From Cliona cf. orientalis (lineage: Eukaryota; Porifera; Demospongiae; Clionaida; Clionaidae): DNA of 64,000 nucleotides. The stretch spans positions 1,922,001 through 1,986,000 of the forward strand of contig OZ005703.1 in the NCBI GenBank assembly GCA_963930775.1, written 5' to 3'. The position numbers and the translations under genes were made by a program. Numbering within the stretch: the stretch's first letter is position 1; every line of letters begins with the position of its first letter. Shown here in pieces: positions 23,252 through 35,187 of the stretch. The notes under the pieces are model-generated. The model searched no databases. It was given only the letters and a program-made list of their open reading frames with translations, and was not told where the DNA came from.

Positions 23252-26078
23252 TCACAGATCAAGCAGCTGCTTTCCCCAACCAATGACGGTTGCCATGTCG
23301 ACGATATCGTTCACTGTACTCCCATCATCAAAGCCCTTTTGCTGGTACTGTTGTAGAGTTAGGTTGGCTGATCCACAACGGATATAAATTTCCTTATTTG
23401 GGGCGTAAAACGTGTTATCATAAGTCTTTGGCACCAGACCTAGGCTGTCGCTTTTTGCATCCGAGCTGCACGTACCAAAGCTGTAGATATCTGGATTGCC
23501 AATGATGCACGTGTTGTATGCCCAAATTTCATCCCAACCAGAAGGTAAATCGGTCAAAGTAGCACCGTCATGGTTTGCACAGAATGGATAGCGTAAGTAC
23601 GTCTGCTTAGCACTGTGAATGGCATCTGGGTAGACGTAAGTGTTGTTTGTGACGGTTTTGGAGTGGCCGAGGTAATTTTTGTAGCCACCGTAGACAAGGT
23701 AGTTGTACGTATCATAGTAGTAGCAGGATCCATCATCATGATCGATAGGCCATGTGGAGTGGTAGTTGTTGATCAGGAAGTTCCTGGTAATATTGGATGT
23801 TGCAGGAATCAGTGATGGTGTCTGTCCATCTTGTACTTTGGTGAGGTAAGGCTGCCTGTCCCACGAGTTGAACGTTCCATGGTCTCCTGTCTCTCGAACC
23901 ATGTTGAAGACTATGTTATTCTTGAGCAGGTTGCCTCCGCCAAATCCATCGTTGAAGTTTATTCCGGCACGAGGTCCATTGAAGAAGACATTTCCTATGA
24001 GTTCCGTTTCACATGCAAGTGACTGCATGTAGGGTGAAGTTTGTTTTCCAAAGATGCCACTTTCGTGTACAAGGTTACTGATAATCTTCGTTCCTCTTGG
24101 TTGACTTCCACTGAGCCCATCAATCAGATCTGTGCTACCAACAGCTGCCATTGCACTCTCTCCAACATACCGAAACTCGTTGGCTTCAATAATGGCATTC
24201 CTGATGTAATTACTCAGAAATAGTCCGTTACCACCGGGTGAATCGAATACACAGTTCTGCATTGTGAAGCCATCAACTCCTTCCACAAATACTGCTCCAC
24301 CTCTGTGTATTGCCCAGTCACCTCCGCTCGGTACTTCATGGCTCTCAAAGTATGTTGGCTCTGTCTGTGTGAAGGTGATGTTTGTTAGGGTGATATTGTA
24401 TACAGGACTATCCATGGTACCATAGATGTTTAGCAACCGTTGTAGTGCTGTTCCATAGCCGTAAGAAGGTAGAGTACCATTGGGATATAGGTACAACTTT
24501 TTCTCAGCATCATCGTAAAACCACTCTCCGGGAGCGTCGAGTTCTTCAAAAATGTTCTCAACATACCACTCTTGTCCATAGTCACACCCCCTTGCTTCTT
24601 GAAATCCGCCATACGACCACTTAATCGTGTTATTTGCTTCTATGCGATCATCAACGGCAAACTGCCAACCACCCCAGTAGTGACAGTGAAATGCGTGCAC
24701 CACTCCTGTCTTTGGGTTTTTCCAAGAACGAGAGGCGAATTCCTCACTTGAACTGTACACCAATCCAGTTGTAATCATGTAGGTACGCCCTCCGCCTCCT
24801 ACAGGAGCCGAGGTACCCCAGTAGGACTCGGGAGGATCAAAGACATCGACAGGACCACCGATCCCAATGAGGAATTCTGGAAAGTGGGATCTGTTCCTCT
24901 GAGGGCTATCGATGTGAATCTCTTTAGCTGGAGGTTTGTCAATGTGAGGAAGCCATTTGGGTGCCGTTGTATAGCCGCTAGGGTCTGTATGGAGTCCCAT
25001 TGTCTCTGGATTTCCATCAGGGTAGCGGGCACGAACTACCCTCCGTCCGTTGAGGAAAAGGGATGTGAAAGGGGTGGGGTCTTGGCCGCTGAGATCAGCA
25101 ACGTGAATGTTCAATTTTCTTCCACTTGTTGCCCCAGTCACACGTGTGGACACCCACAGACCATCAGTGCGGAAATAGCACATGTTGGAAAGATCTCCAA
25201 ACGAGCTGTCATACCACGTGAACGCATGGCAAGAAGGGTCCTTATCACAAGCTACCTGACAGTCACTAGCATTTCCCGTCTTAGAAAAATACTTCACTCC
25301 CTGACTGTTACTCTTTCCCAGTACACCAATGCTGTCGTGTACAATACTGAAGTCAGTAGACATTGGTGACATTTTGTTCATGTAAGTGTTCCAATTGAAT
25401 GAGTAGTTCCTAGCGCCACTGATAAAAGTATTCTCGGGATCTAGTCCAATGATGGCCAGGTTGCTATCCTCAGATGTTATATCGATGGGTGCAGTCAAGA
25501 AATAGTACCCAGCATTCAGATAGATTATTCCTGGCTCATCTGTAGTCATTCGTTTCGTTCGCACAACTGACAAAGCTCCCTCAATCGTTCCAACTGGTTG
25601 ACTAGATGTACCTGCATTGCTATCATTGCCCTTCTCTGGGTCGACGTACACCACTATGCTCTCTTCGGCAATCCAATCCAACATCTTATTATCAATGGGT
25701 CGGGTGGCATACTTCTGTCCAGAGTCGGGCGGTATATTACAGGAGCCTAGCTGTAGTGCATCGTATACCAGCTGATTTTTGCCATACTATGGGGGGGGGG
25801 GGGGGGGGGGGGGGGGGGGAAGGAGTGTTTAAGTACGTAAGTCTAAGAAGTATTTAAATTGATTCATGAATTTGATTTACCCTGGGAAGGAGCTTCTTGG
25901 AATATTCCCACGCTAGTTCCTTGATGGCACAGTCCAGTTCGGAATCGACGTTTAGAGGGCTAGCAAACGCCCTGGGGAGCTTCTCTTGGTAAGCATCTGT
26001 AGATGGAGTAGATCTACCCTCCGCTAGCCTCAACAAAAGGGTACAAGAGAGGAACATCAAACATTCCAAACGCTTCAT
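23252..26078 (-). CDS. Secreted PAN/Apple + right-handed beta-helix protein, cluster copy 1, 910 aa
   Basis: Exons: 25881-26078 and 23252-25786. Exon 1 gives a signal peptide (MKRLECLMFLSCTLLLRLAEG) and the family motif RAFASPLNVDSELDCAIKEL. Exon 2 starts YGKNQLVYDALQLGSCN. It has a beta-helix entry segment (VVYVDPEKGNDSNAGT), a PAN/Apple module (DCQVACDKDPSCHAFTWYD, then CYFR.DGLW), and a long beta-helix part with ARYPDGNPETMG, PGEWFYDDAEKKLYLYPNGT, GGAVFVEGVDGFTMQNCVFD and WPIDHDDGSCYYYDTYNYL. Secretion and beta-helix fold are strong predictions. Pectate-lyase-fold proteins of this kind are often polysaccharide-active enzymes, but no activity can be assigned here. The intron acceptor on the minus strand is preceded by 29 C. 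This copy is the only one on the minus strand, head to head with copy 2. Confidence 0.92.
25791..25819. repeat. Poly-G tract, 29 bases (C29 in the transcript)
   Basis: A homopolymer in the single intron of cluster copy 1. On the coding strand it is C29 directly followed by ATAG and the exon, so it occupies the polypyrimidine-tract position of the 3' splice site. Confidence 0.85.
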
Positions 26079-26181
26079 TTCGTCCAGCTGGTAAATACGG
26101 TCACGCGGTCAAGGGTTGAGAGGCGTGGCGATGCAATAACGAGCCACGCCCCTCCCCCCACCGCGATACAGCAATTGCAAG
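26079..26181. promoter_or_regulatory. 103-base bidirectional promoter between cluster copies 1 and 2
   Basis: The start codons of two divergent paralogues are only 103 bases apart, so both leaders and core promoters must overlap or lie within this space. It is G+C-richer than the surroundings (GGCGTGGCGATGC, CACGCCCCTCCCCCCACC) with no TATA box. Co-regulation of the two genes is an inference. Confidence 0.6.
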
Positions 26182-28944
26182 ATGCAGAGCACTTCTTTAT
26201 TCTTGTTGCTACTGACCTACCTGTCCTTGGTGCAGGCTTATGCAGATCGCCAGGGCCGCACTAAAGAAGGGGCTCCTCTTCCCATGGCCTTTGCAAGACC
26301 TGTCAATGTGGACCAAGGCATTGACTGTGCTGTGAAGGAGCTAGCTTGGGAGTATGCAAAGAAACTTCAGCCTCAGGTAAATCAGTCTAGAGTGACCTTT
26401 GCAAGTCAATAATTTTTATACCTCTACCTCTTTCCTTTATTTTGCTAGTATGGAAACAATACAGCAGTGTATGATGCATTGCAGTTGAATTCTTGCGGGA
26501 TTTCACTAGCTTCTGGAAAGACATACGCTCCAGGACCATGCAAATACAAGGCTTCAGCAATTAAAGAAAATTGGTTGAATGATCCGGATATTTCAGTCTA
26601 TGTTGATGCAGTCAAGGGAGACGATGACAATCCAGGCACTTCTGATAAGCCAGTGAAGACTATTCAGGCAGCCATCAGAATCTACAGATACAAGAAGACA
26701 TCGAAATCGGAGCAAGGACTAATCTCCTTGGGAGCTGGAACCTATTTCCTTACTGATACAATAAATCTTACAGCAGAGGACAGCAACTTGGTCATTCTTG
26801 GGGAGAGCTCGGATAACACGTTCATAAGTGGAGGAAAGCAGTATACATTTGACTGGAAGAGTTTTACCAGAGAGATGCGTCCCCTGGAAATTGAAACTGA
26901 CCTAATGAATGGTGCACTAGATAACAGAGAAGGAAATACTAAGCAGTTTGGTGAAGTCGCTAATGCTAGTGACTGTCAAGCAGCGTGTGAAAAGGATACA
27001 ACTTGCTTTGCATTCACTTGGTATGACGATTCATACGGAAAACTGTCCAATATGTGCTATTTCCGGCTCGATGGATCGTGGACACCCACACATGCAAAGG
27101 GAGCGGTGAGTGGTAGGCAAGTGAACATTGTTGCTGCTGACTTAAGTAGCCAAGATCCAACACCCTTCACCACTCTCTTTCTCAACAGACGTAGGGCAGT
27201 CCGTGCCCGCTACCCGGATGGAAATCCAGAGACAACTGGGCTTCACACCAACCCAACTGGGTACGTGTCATCCGCTGTGAAGTGGCTCCCACCAGCTTCA
27301 AAAAGTGGAGCTAGCACAATCGATCTTGACGCTCCCCAAAGAAATGGAACACATTTTCCTCAATTCCACATCAATTATGGAGGCCCAGCTGATGTCTTTG
27401 ATCCGCAGGAGTCATTCTGGGGAGGTGGTTTTAAGACGCCAAGTGGACTCGTCTATTCACCAAAGGAAGGATTTGCCTCTCGAAGTTGGAAGAATCCAAA
27501 AACAGGAGTATTGCATGCTTTCCATTGTGGTCACTGGGGTAACTGGCTGTTTGCCATAGATGGGCGTGATGATAAAAGTAGCACAATAACATGGTCTTAT
27601 GGAGGATTCCAGGAAGCAAGAGGATGTGGAAATGGAGCAGAATGGATGGTGGAGAACATCTTTGAAGAACTCAATTCTCCAGGGGAGTGGTTTTATGATG
27701 CTGATGAGCAAAAGCTGTACCTCTATCCAAATGGAACTAGTCCACCAACTAGTGGTGTTGGAACAGTGCTACACAGGCTGTTTAACATTGAAGGATCAAT
27801 GCGCCATCCTGTGTACAACATATCTCTAATGAACATCACCTTCACACAGACAGAGCCAACTTACTTTGAGAGCTATGAAGTGCCAAGTGGAGGTGACTGG
27901 TCAATACACAGAGGTGGGGCAGTGTTTGTGGAAGGAGTCGATGGCTTCACAATGCAGAAATGTCGCTTTGATTCAACTGGAGGGAATGCCCTCTTTCTTA
28001 GTAACTACGTCAGAAATGCTATCATTGAAGCTAATGAGTTTATATACACAGGTGATAGTGCCATAGCAGCTGTTGGCAGTGTGGACTTGATTGACGGGAC
28101 AAATGGAAACCAACCTAGAGGAACAAAGATTGTAGGCAATCTTGTGCATGAAATAGGCATTTATGGGAAGCAGATTTCAGCCTACATCCAATCACTGGCC
28201 TGCCAGACGGAAATTACCGGGAATATCTTCTTTAATGGACCTCGTGCTGGGATTAACTTTAACGATGGATTTGGAGGAGGAAATCTGATAAAGAATAATC
28301 TTATCTTCAACATGGTTCGAGAGACAAGTGATCATGGACCATTCAACTCATGGGACAGGCAGCCTTACCTCACCAGAGTCAAGGACGGCCAGACACCTTC
28401 CTTGGACCCTGCTATTTCAAATATCACGCGAAACTTCCTGATCAACAATTATCACTCCACATGGCCTATCGATCACGACGATGGATCCTGCTACTACAAT
28501 GACACATACAACTACCTTATATATGGAGGATTCAAGAATTTTCTTGGTCACTCAAAGATAGCAATGTTCAATGCTTACGTGTATCCAGACTTTTCAGCTG
28601 GTTTTAAATTCTGTGCGACCAGTGATGGTCCGGCTAGGGGCCAATACGCTTCAGGCTGGGGTGACGTCTGGGCCAACAATACATGTGCCATTTTGAGCCC
28701 TAACGTCTACAAATTTGCCGGATGCAATCCGAATGGAGACAACGAGGGGTTAATCCCTCTCACTTACAACAACACATTCTACGCATACAACAAAAATGTC
28801 TACATACAGTGTGGAAGCAAGCAGTTGACACTACAGCAGTTTCAGACGTTAGGCTATGATAAAGGAAGTGTTATCAATGGCATTCCTGAAAATTCCACTG
28901 TTGTCGACTGGGGACGAGAGTTGCTGGGATTGTATCGACCCTAA
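26182..28944 (+). CDS. Secreted PAN/Apple + right-handed beta-helix protein, cluster copy 2, 896 aa
   Basis: Exons: 26182-26376 and 26449-28944, joined in phase 0 after KKLQPQ. The signal peptide is MQSTSLFLLLLTYLSLVQAY. The exon 1 family motif reads MAFARPVNVDQGIDCAVKEL. In exon 2 the PAN module is DCQAACEKDTTCFAFTWYDD with CYFRLDGSW. The beta-helix carries RARYPDGNPETTGLHTNP, NISLMNITFTQTEPTYFE and the block HGPFNSWDRQPYLTRVKDG. The C-terminal part is shorter than in copies 1, 3, 4 and 5: the segment after VYVYPD is DFSAGFKFCATSDG and lacks about 15-20 residues. Several NxT/NxS sequons support extracellular location. Confidence 0.92.
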
Positions 28945-29148
28945 ACTGGAATGATTTACCATTAAACTTAACGTTATTGAGTTCTTGATATGAATTAGCT
29001 TACAACAGCTGCGCAGAGTGCCATTTATGTGTGTGCTACTATTCATTGCCTCTATTATTATTGATCACATGCCATAATAAAAAAATTATGATTGCATGCT
29101 GTTCCATCCAGTGTCACATGCATTGACCCCATTTTAGTGATAGCTACT

Positions 29149-31935
29149 ATGGCTGTCTCTAACGTTCTTTTGATCATCTGGATGTGTCTTGGGCTCACCA
29201 TTGCTAAGCAGGAGGAGGATGCATATACTTCACTTCCCAGAGCATTTGCTAGACCTTTCAATATGGATCCAGAACTGGACTGTGCAGTCAAGGAACTGGC
29301 ATGGGAGTATGCCAAGAAGCTCCTGCCTCAAGTAAGCTGATACAGAAATCATCACACACAGAAAGACCTTCCAATATACTATGCATGTACTTTCTCTTTC
29401 GAATTCTAGTATGGAAGCAATCAGGCAGCGTATGATGCTCTGCAGCTAAAAGCTTGCAATGTTTCTCATGATTCTGGAAAGAAGTACGCAACCCGTCCCC
29501 TTAAGTATAAAGCAGCTGCCATCAAAGAGAACTGGCTTACAGAGGCTGATATCATAGTCTATGTCGACCCTGCAGAAGGAAACGATGCCAATCCAGGTAC
29601 CACCAGCCAGCCAGTAAAGACCATTGCAGCTGCTGTGAGACTCTATAGACTCAAAAAGAAATCAATCGCTGATCAGGGTCTAATCTCCCTGAGAGCAGGG
29701 ACTTACTATCTTGATGATACCATCAATTTGACAAGTGAAGACAGCAACTTGGTCATTTGTGGAGATGGACACGAGAACACTTTTGTCAGTGGAGGAAAGA
29801 ATTATACACTAGATTGGAAGACATACGTGAAAAAAATGGGCAAGCTGGAGAGGGATACTGACCTAATGAGTGGATTATTTGATGAAACTGGAACAAGTAA
29901 TAATCAGGCAAGACTTATTGGCAAGACGACAACCGTTCAAGACTGTCAGATAGCATGTGAAAAGGATGCAACATGTTTTGCATTCACGTGGTATGATGAT
30001 TCGTTTGGAGATCTCTCTAATGGGTGCTACTTTCGTGCTGATGGTCTATGGACTCCCACTCACATGAAGGGAGCAATAAGTGGACAAAGGCTGAATATTG
30101 TCGTTGCTGATCTCAGTGCACAAGGTCCCACTCGCTTCACTTCCCTTTTCTTTGGTCGACGGAGGGCAGTGCGTGCCCGCTATCCTGATGGAAACCCAGA
30201 GACAATGGGACTATACACAAAACCAACTGGCTATGTCCAATCTGCTCCCAAATGGTTACCATTACCTAACACACCACCTCCACTATTGGTTAATGTCAGT
30301 AACCCCGAAAGAACAGGAATATATTATGAAAAGTTCATCTTGCATATTGATGGACCAGATGCCATGTTCAACCCTCCTCATTCTTTCTTCATTCATCGAG
30401 TCACTACTGGACTACAATACTCTCCAAAGGAAGGCATTGCTGCTCACACATGGAAGAATGCCTCAACTGGAGTAATCCATGCCTTCCACTGCAAACACTG
30501 GGGCAACTGGATGTTTGCCGTTGATAATCGTAACGATACCACTCGTGAAATCACGTGGTCCTACGGAGGATTTCAAGAAGCAGGAGGAGGTTGTCCACAA
30601 GGTGCAGAGTGGTTCGTGGATAACATTTTCGAAGAGCTTGATGCACCTGGGGAGTGGTTTTATGATGAGGTTGAGCAAAAGCTGTACTTGTATCCCAATG
30701 GAACTGAGCTACCTTCTACTGGAGTGGGAACAAAGCTACAGAGATTATTTGACATTCATGGCTCAATCAGTCTCCCAGTGTACAACATTACACTGATGAA
30801 CATGACCTTTCTGCACACAGAGCCGACCTACTTTGAAAGCTATGAATCTCCAAGCGGTGGAGCATTTTCAGTTCACAGAGGGGGAGCAGTTTTTGCGGAG
30901 GGTGTGGATGGCTTCACAGTACAGCAGTGTCTGTTTGACTCGCCTGGAGGAAATGGGATCTTTTTGAGTAACTACGTCAGAAATGCCGTCATTGAAGCCA
31001 ACGAATTTCGATTTGTAGGTGACAATGCTATAGCAGCTATCGGTAGCGTGAATTTGATCGATGGAACAAACGGGAATCAGCCGAGAGGAACCAAGATAAC
31101 GGGAAATCTCGTAAATGAGATCGGTATATTTGGAAAGCAGACTTGTGCGTATATCCAGTCACTTGCATGTCAAACTGAGCTGATAGGAAATGTATTCTTC
31201 AATGGACCTCGTGCTGGGATAAACTTCAACGATGGATTCGGTGGAGGCAACTTGATTGAGAACAATTTGATCTTCAACATGGTTCGAGAGACAGGAGACC
31301 ATGGACAGTTCAACTCGTGGGACAGACAGCCTTACCTCACAAGAGTCAAGGACGGCAAGACACCTTCCCTAGATCCTGCTGTCAATGTCATCACAAGGAA
31401 TTTCCTGATCAACAACTATCACTCCACATGGCCTATCGATCATGATGATGGATCCTGCTACTACAATGATACCTTCAACTACCTTGTCTACGGTGGCTAC
31501 AAAAATTTCAAAGGGAATTCGAAGAATGCAATGTCGAACGTGTACGTGTACCCAGATGCAATACCACTCACTCCACTGGATGGAATATACTACTTGATTC
31601 ACAAGCCATACTGCGCTAATCATGATGGAGCATCCACGGGAGATCGAGCATCGGGATTCGATGAAGTCTATGCCAATAACACTTGTATCATTGGTAACCC
31701 GGACATTTACGAATTTGGGACGTGCAATCCAGATGGTGACGATAAAGGACTAATCCCACTTACCTATAATAACACATATTATGCCCCCAAGAAAGAGGTC
31801 TATATCCACTGTGGGAAGAAAAATCTGACTCTGGAGCAGTTCCAAGCAATGGGATATGATAAAGGAAGTGTCGTGAATGATATCGTTGACATTGAAACAG
31901 TAGTTGGCTGGGGAAAGGAACTATTAAATATCTAA
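29149..31935 (+). CDS. Secreted PAN/Apple + right-handed beta-helix protein, cluster copy 3, 902 aa
   Basis: Exons: 29149-29331 and 29410-31935. I chose the ATG at 29149 (MAVSNVLLIIWMCLGLTIA) because it gives a clean signal peptide; an in-frame ATG at 29092 would place 19 extra residues before it. The family motif is RAFARPFNMDPELDCAVKEL. The PAN module is DCQIACEKDATCFAFTWYDD, then CYFRADGLW. The beta-helix has GGAVFAEGVDGFTVQQCLFD and WPIDHDDGSCYYNDTFNYLV. It is the most diverged plus-strand copy in the middle segment (MFNPPHSFFIHRVTTGLQYS). Only 204 bases separate it from copy 2, which leaves room for little besides a promoter. Confidence 0.92.
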
Positions 31936-32075
31936 CTTAAACTTAATATTTTAACTTGATTTGATATACCAAGTGTTAGTTATTATTTTATTATTCATGG
32001 CTATCAGTGTTGTGTCATGTGATTGGTGTGCATAGTGATCATACGAATACGTATGCATTGCTACATGTAATCATT

Positions 32076-34881
32076 ATGAATAAAACCTTTAAAATGTTAC
32101 TTCTGGTGGTTCTTTGTTTTTGCCTGGAGCTAGCTAGTACTAGCTTCATAACTCCACGTGACAGTCACCTTCATGGAGGGCCAGGAAAGCCTTTAGGCAG
32201 GGCTTTTGCCAAACCACCCAACGTTGCCACTGATCTCGATTGTGCCATAAAGGAGTTGGCATGGGACTATGCAAAGAACCTTCTGACCAACGTAAGTATA
32301 CTGAGCTGTTTATAATAGTGACTACAGTGATTTAACATTGTGACCTATATTTTAGAGTGGCTCAGACCAGATACAGTCAGTCTACGATGCTTTGCAGCTG
32401 AAAGCTTGCAACGTCTCTCAAAATTTCGAGAAGAGGGACATTCCTGCTGCTCTCAAGTACAAAGCTGCAGCCATTAAGGAGAATTGGCAGACTAATACTG
32501 ACGTGACGGTTTATGTGGATCCAGTTCAGGGAAGTGACAACAATCCGGGAACTTCTAATCAGCCAGTGAAATCAATTGAGGCAGCTGTCAGAGTGTACAG
32601 ATACAAGAAGACATCTAAAAGTGATCAAGGACTGATTTCTCTAGCGCCTGGAATTTACTATCTAACTGAAACAATTTTTGTAACAGCAGAAGACAGCAAC
32701 TTAGTGATCTGTGGAGATGGACATGAGAACACGTTCATTAGCGGAGGAAAGAATTACACATTTGACTGGAAGACGTATGTTAAAAAGATGCAGCCCCTTG
32801 AGAAAGATATCAGTGTCATTAGCAGTGCAGTTGACAAAGTAGGGTCAACAAATATTGAGGTGAAGTACATTGGAAAGATGGAAAACGTTAGTGACTGTCA
32901 GACAGTGTGCTTAAGGGACACATCATGCTTTGCATTCACATGGCACGATGAAACGCATGGAGATTTGTCCAACCATTGCTACTTTCGTACTGACGGTATG
33001 TGGGTACCAACTAAAGATAAGGGAGCAATAAGTGGACGTCAAGTGAACATACTTGTCGCTGACTTGAGCAGTCAAGATCCCACTCCTTTCACCACGCTAT
33101 TTTTGAATGGTCGGAGAGCAGTTCGTGCCCGCTATCCTGATGGAAACCCAGAAACAATGGGTCTCCATACCAACCCAACCGGCTATGTCCAGTCTGCTGT
33201 GAAGTGGCTACCTCCACCTCAATCAACACCTTCAGTTGCAATTTCCGTCGATACTCCACAAAGGAATGGTACACACTATCCTCAATATAGTCTACAAGTT
33301 GGAGGCTCAAATGCTGTTTTTGATCCCCCTGAATCACCTGGTACATACACGATGAGTACAGGTCTGCAGTATTCTCCCAGCGAAGGATTTGCTTCAAGGT
33401 CATGGAAAAATCCAAAAACTGGAGTGGTTCACACTTTTCACTCACATCACTGGGGGAATTTTCAGTACATCGTAGATGAACGTGATGAAAAAAACCAGCA
33501 ACTAAAGTGGACCCAGGGAGGATTTCAAGATCGCACTGGAGATGCACATGGAGCTGAATGGTTTGTGGATAATATCTTTGAAGAACTTGATGCTCCTGGA
33601 GAATGGTTTTATGACGAAACAGAAAAGAAGCTCTACCTTTACCCAAACGGAACCAATGCTCCTACCAGTGGAGTTGGAACAATGCTACATAGACTGTTCA
33701 ACATTCAAGGCTCGATGGATCGTCCACTATATAACATCACTCTAATGAACATCACCTTCACACAGACAGAGCCAACCTTTCTTCAGAGGTATGAAGTGCC
33801 GAGTGGAGGTGACTGGTCAATACACAGAGGTGGGACAGTGTTTGTGGAAGGAGCTGATGGCTTCACCATGCAGAAATGTCGCTTTCACTCTCCCGGAGGG
33901 AATGCTCTCTTCCTCAGTAACTACATCAGAAATGCCATTATTGAGTCCAATGAGTTTATATACACGGGAGATAGTGCTATAGCAGCTGTTGGTAGTGTGG
34001 ACTTGATTGATGGGACAAATGGAAACCAACCAAGAGGAACAAAGATTGTGGGGAACCTTGTACATGAGATTGGCATTTACGGAAAGCAAGTTTCAGCATT
34101 TGTACAATCACTTGCATGTCAGAGCGAGCTGACAGGAAACGTATTCTTCAATGGACCTCGTGCTGGGATAAACTTCAATGATGGACTTGGCGGTGGAAAC
34201 AGACTTGAGAATAACTTAATCTTCAACATGGTTCGAGAAACTAACGATCACGGACCTTTCAACTCGTGGGACAGAGTGCCTTATCTCACCAGAGTCAAGG
34301 ACGGCCAGACACCTTCTCTGGATCCTGCTACTTCTAACATAACAAGGAACTTCCTGATCAATAACTACCACTCCACATGGCCTATCGATCATGATGATGG
34401 ATCCTGCTACTACTATGATACATACAACTACCTTGTCTACGGTGGCTACAAGAATTTCCTTGGTCACTCCAAGACTGTCATGTACAACGTTTATGTTTAC
34501 CCTGATGCCAATATTCACACACCTACCAATGGATATACCTTTCTGTCCAAACCATTCTGTGCAAACCACGATGGTGCTTCAGTAGGAAACCTCCCATCAG
34601 GGTGGGGTGAGGTATGGGCCAACAACACTTGCATCATTGGAAATCCAAATGTTTACGGATTTGGGACTTGCAATCCCACTGGTGATGTAAAGGGGCTCAT
34701 TCCACTCACCTATAACAACACTTTCTATGCACCAAATAAAGATATCCACATTCACTGTGGAAGTCAGAACCTGTCTCTGGAGCAGTTTCAGTCGATGGGT
34801 TACGATAAAGGGAGTGTGGTGAATGACGTTGTTGACACAGAGACAATAATTGGATGGGGGAAGAAACTGCTCAACATGTAA
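32076..34881 (+). CDS. Secreted PAN/Apple + right-handed beta-helix protein, cluster copy 4, 913 aa
   Basis: Exons: 32076-32291 and 32356-34881. The start MNKTFKMLLLVVLCFCLELA begins a signal peptide; an upstream in-frame ATG at 32007 is possible but adds a polar leader. After it, HLHGGPGKPLGRAFAKPPNV is shared closely with copy 5. The PAN module is DCQTVCLRDTSCFAFTWHDE with CYFRTDGMW. Here the usual WYD is WHD and the Cys-neighbouring EKD is LRD. The beta-helix blocks match the family (DHGPFNSWDRVPYLTRVKDG, WPIDHDDGSCYYYDTYNYLV). Copies 4 and 5 are the youngest pair by overall similarity. Confidence 0.92.
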
Positions 34882-35187
34882 TTTGTATCAATTGGGTTCC
34901 TACTACTATAATATCTATGTAACAGTGTTTTATTGTTTTTCATTAAGTATGTTATAAATTAATACGATTGGTTATACTAACGTAGCTATAATACCATGGG
35001 TGCACGTAGGTTATGGTTACAAACTAGAGCTACGTGCCACATTCAAGTTACAAGGAGCACTAAGCGGTATGTGGGATCTGTAGCTAAATTTCATAAGTAT
35101 TCATAGTCATACTTGTCAAGGTCATGTGCAAGAGCACCATTCAATGAATACAGATAGTAATATATAGATGACTGTGATAGGTGCGAC
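34882..35187. other. Intergenic space between cluster copies 4 and 5
   Basis: These 306 bases hold the 3' region of copy 4 and presumably the promoter of copy 5. No coding sequence or repeat is visible. Confidence 0.5.

Noticed and set aside
33089-33646. 185-residue minus-strand open frame
   Set aside because: It lies entirely antisense to the beta-helix exon of cluster copy 4, and similar antisense frames recur at the same place in other copies; it is a shadow of the conserved coding sequence.
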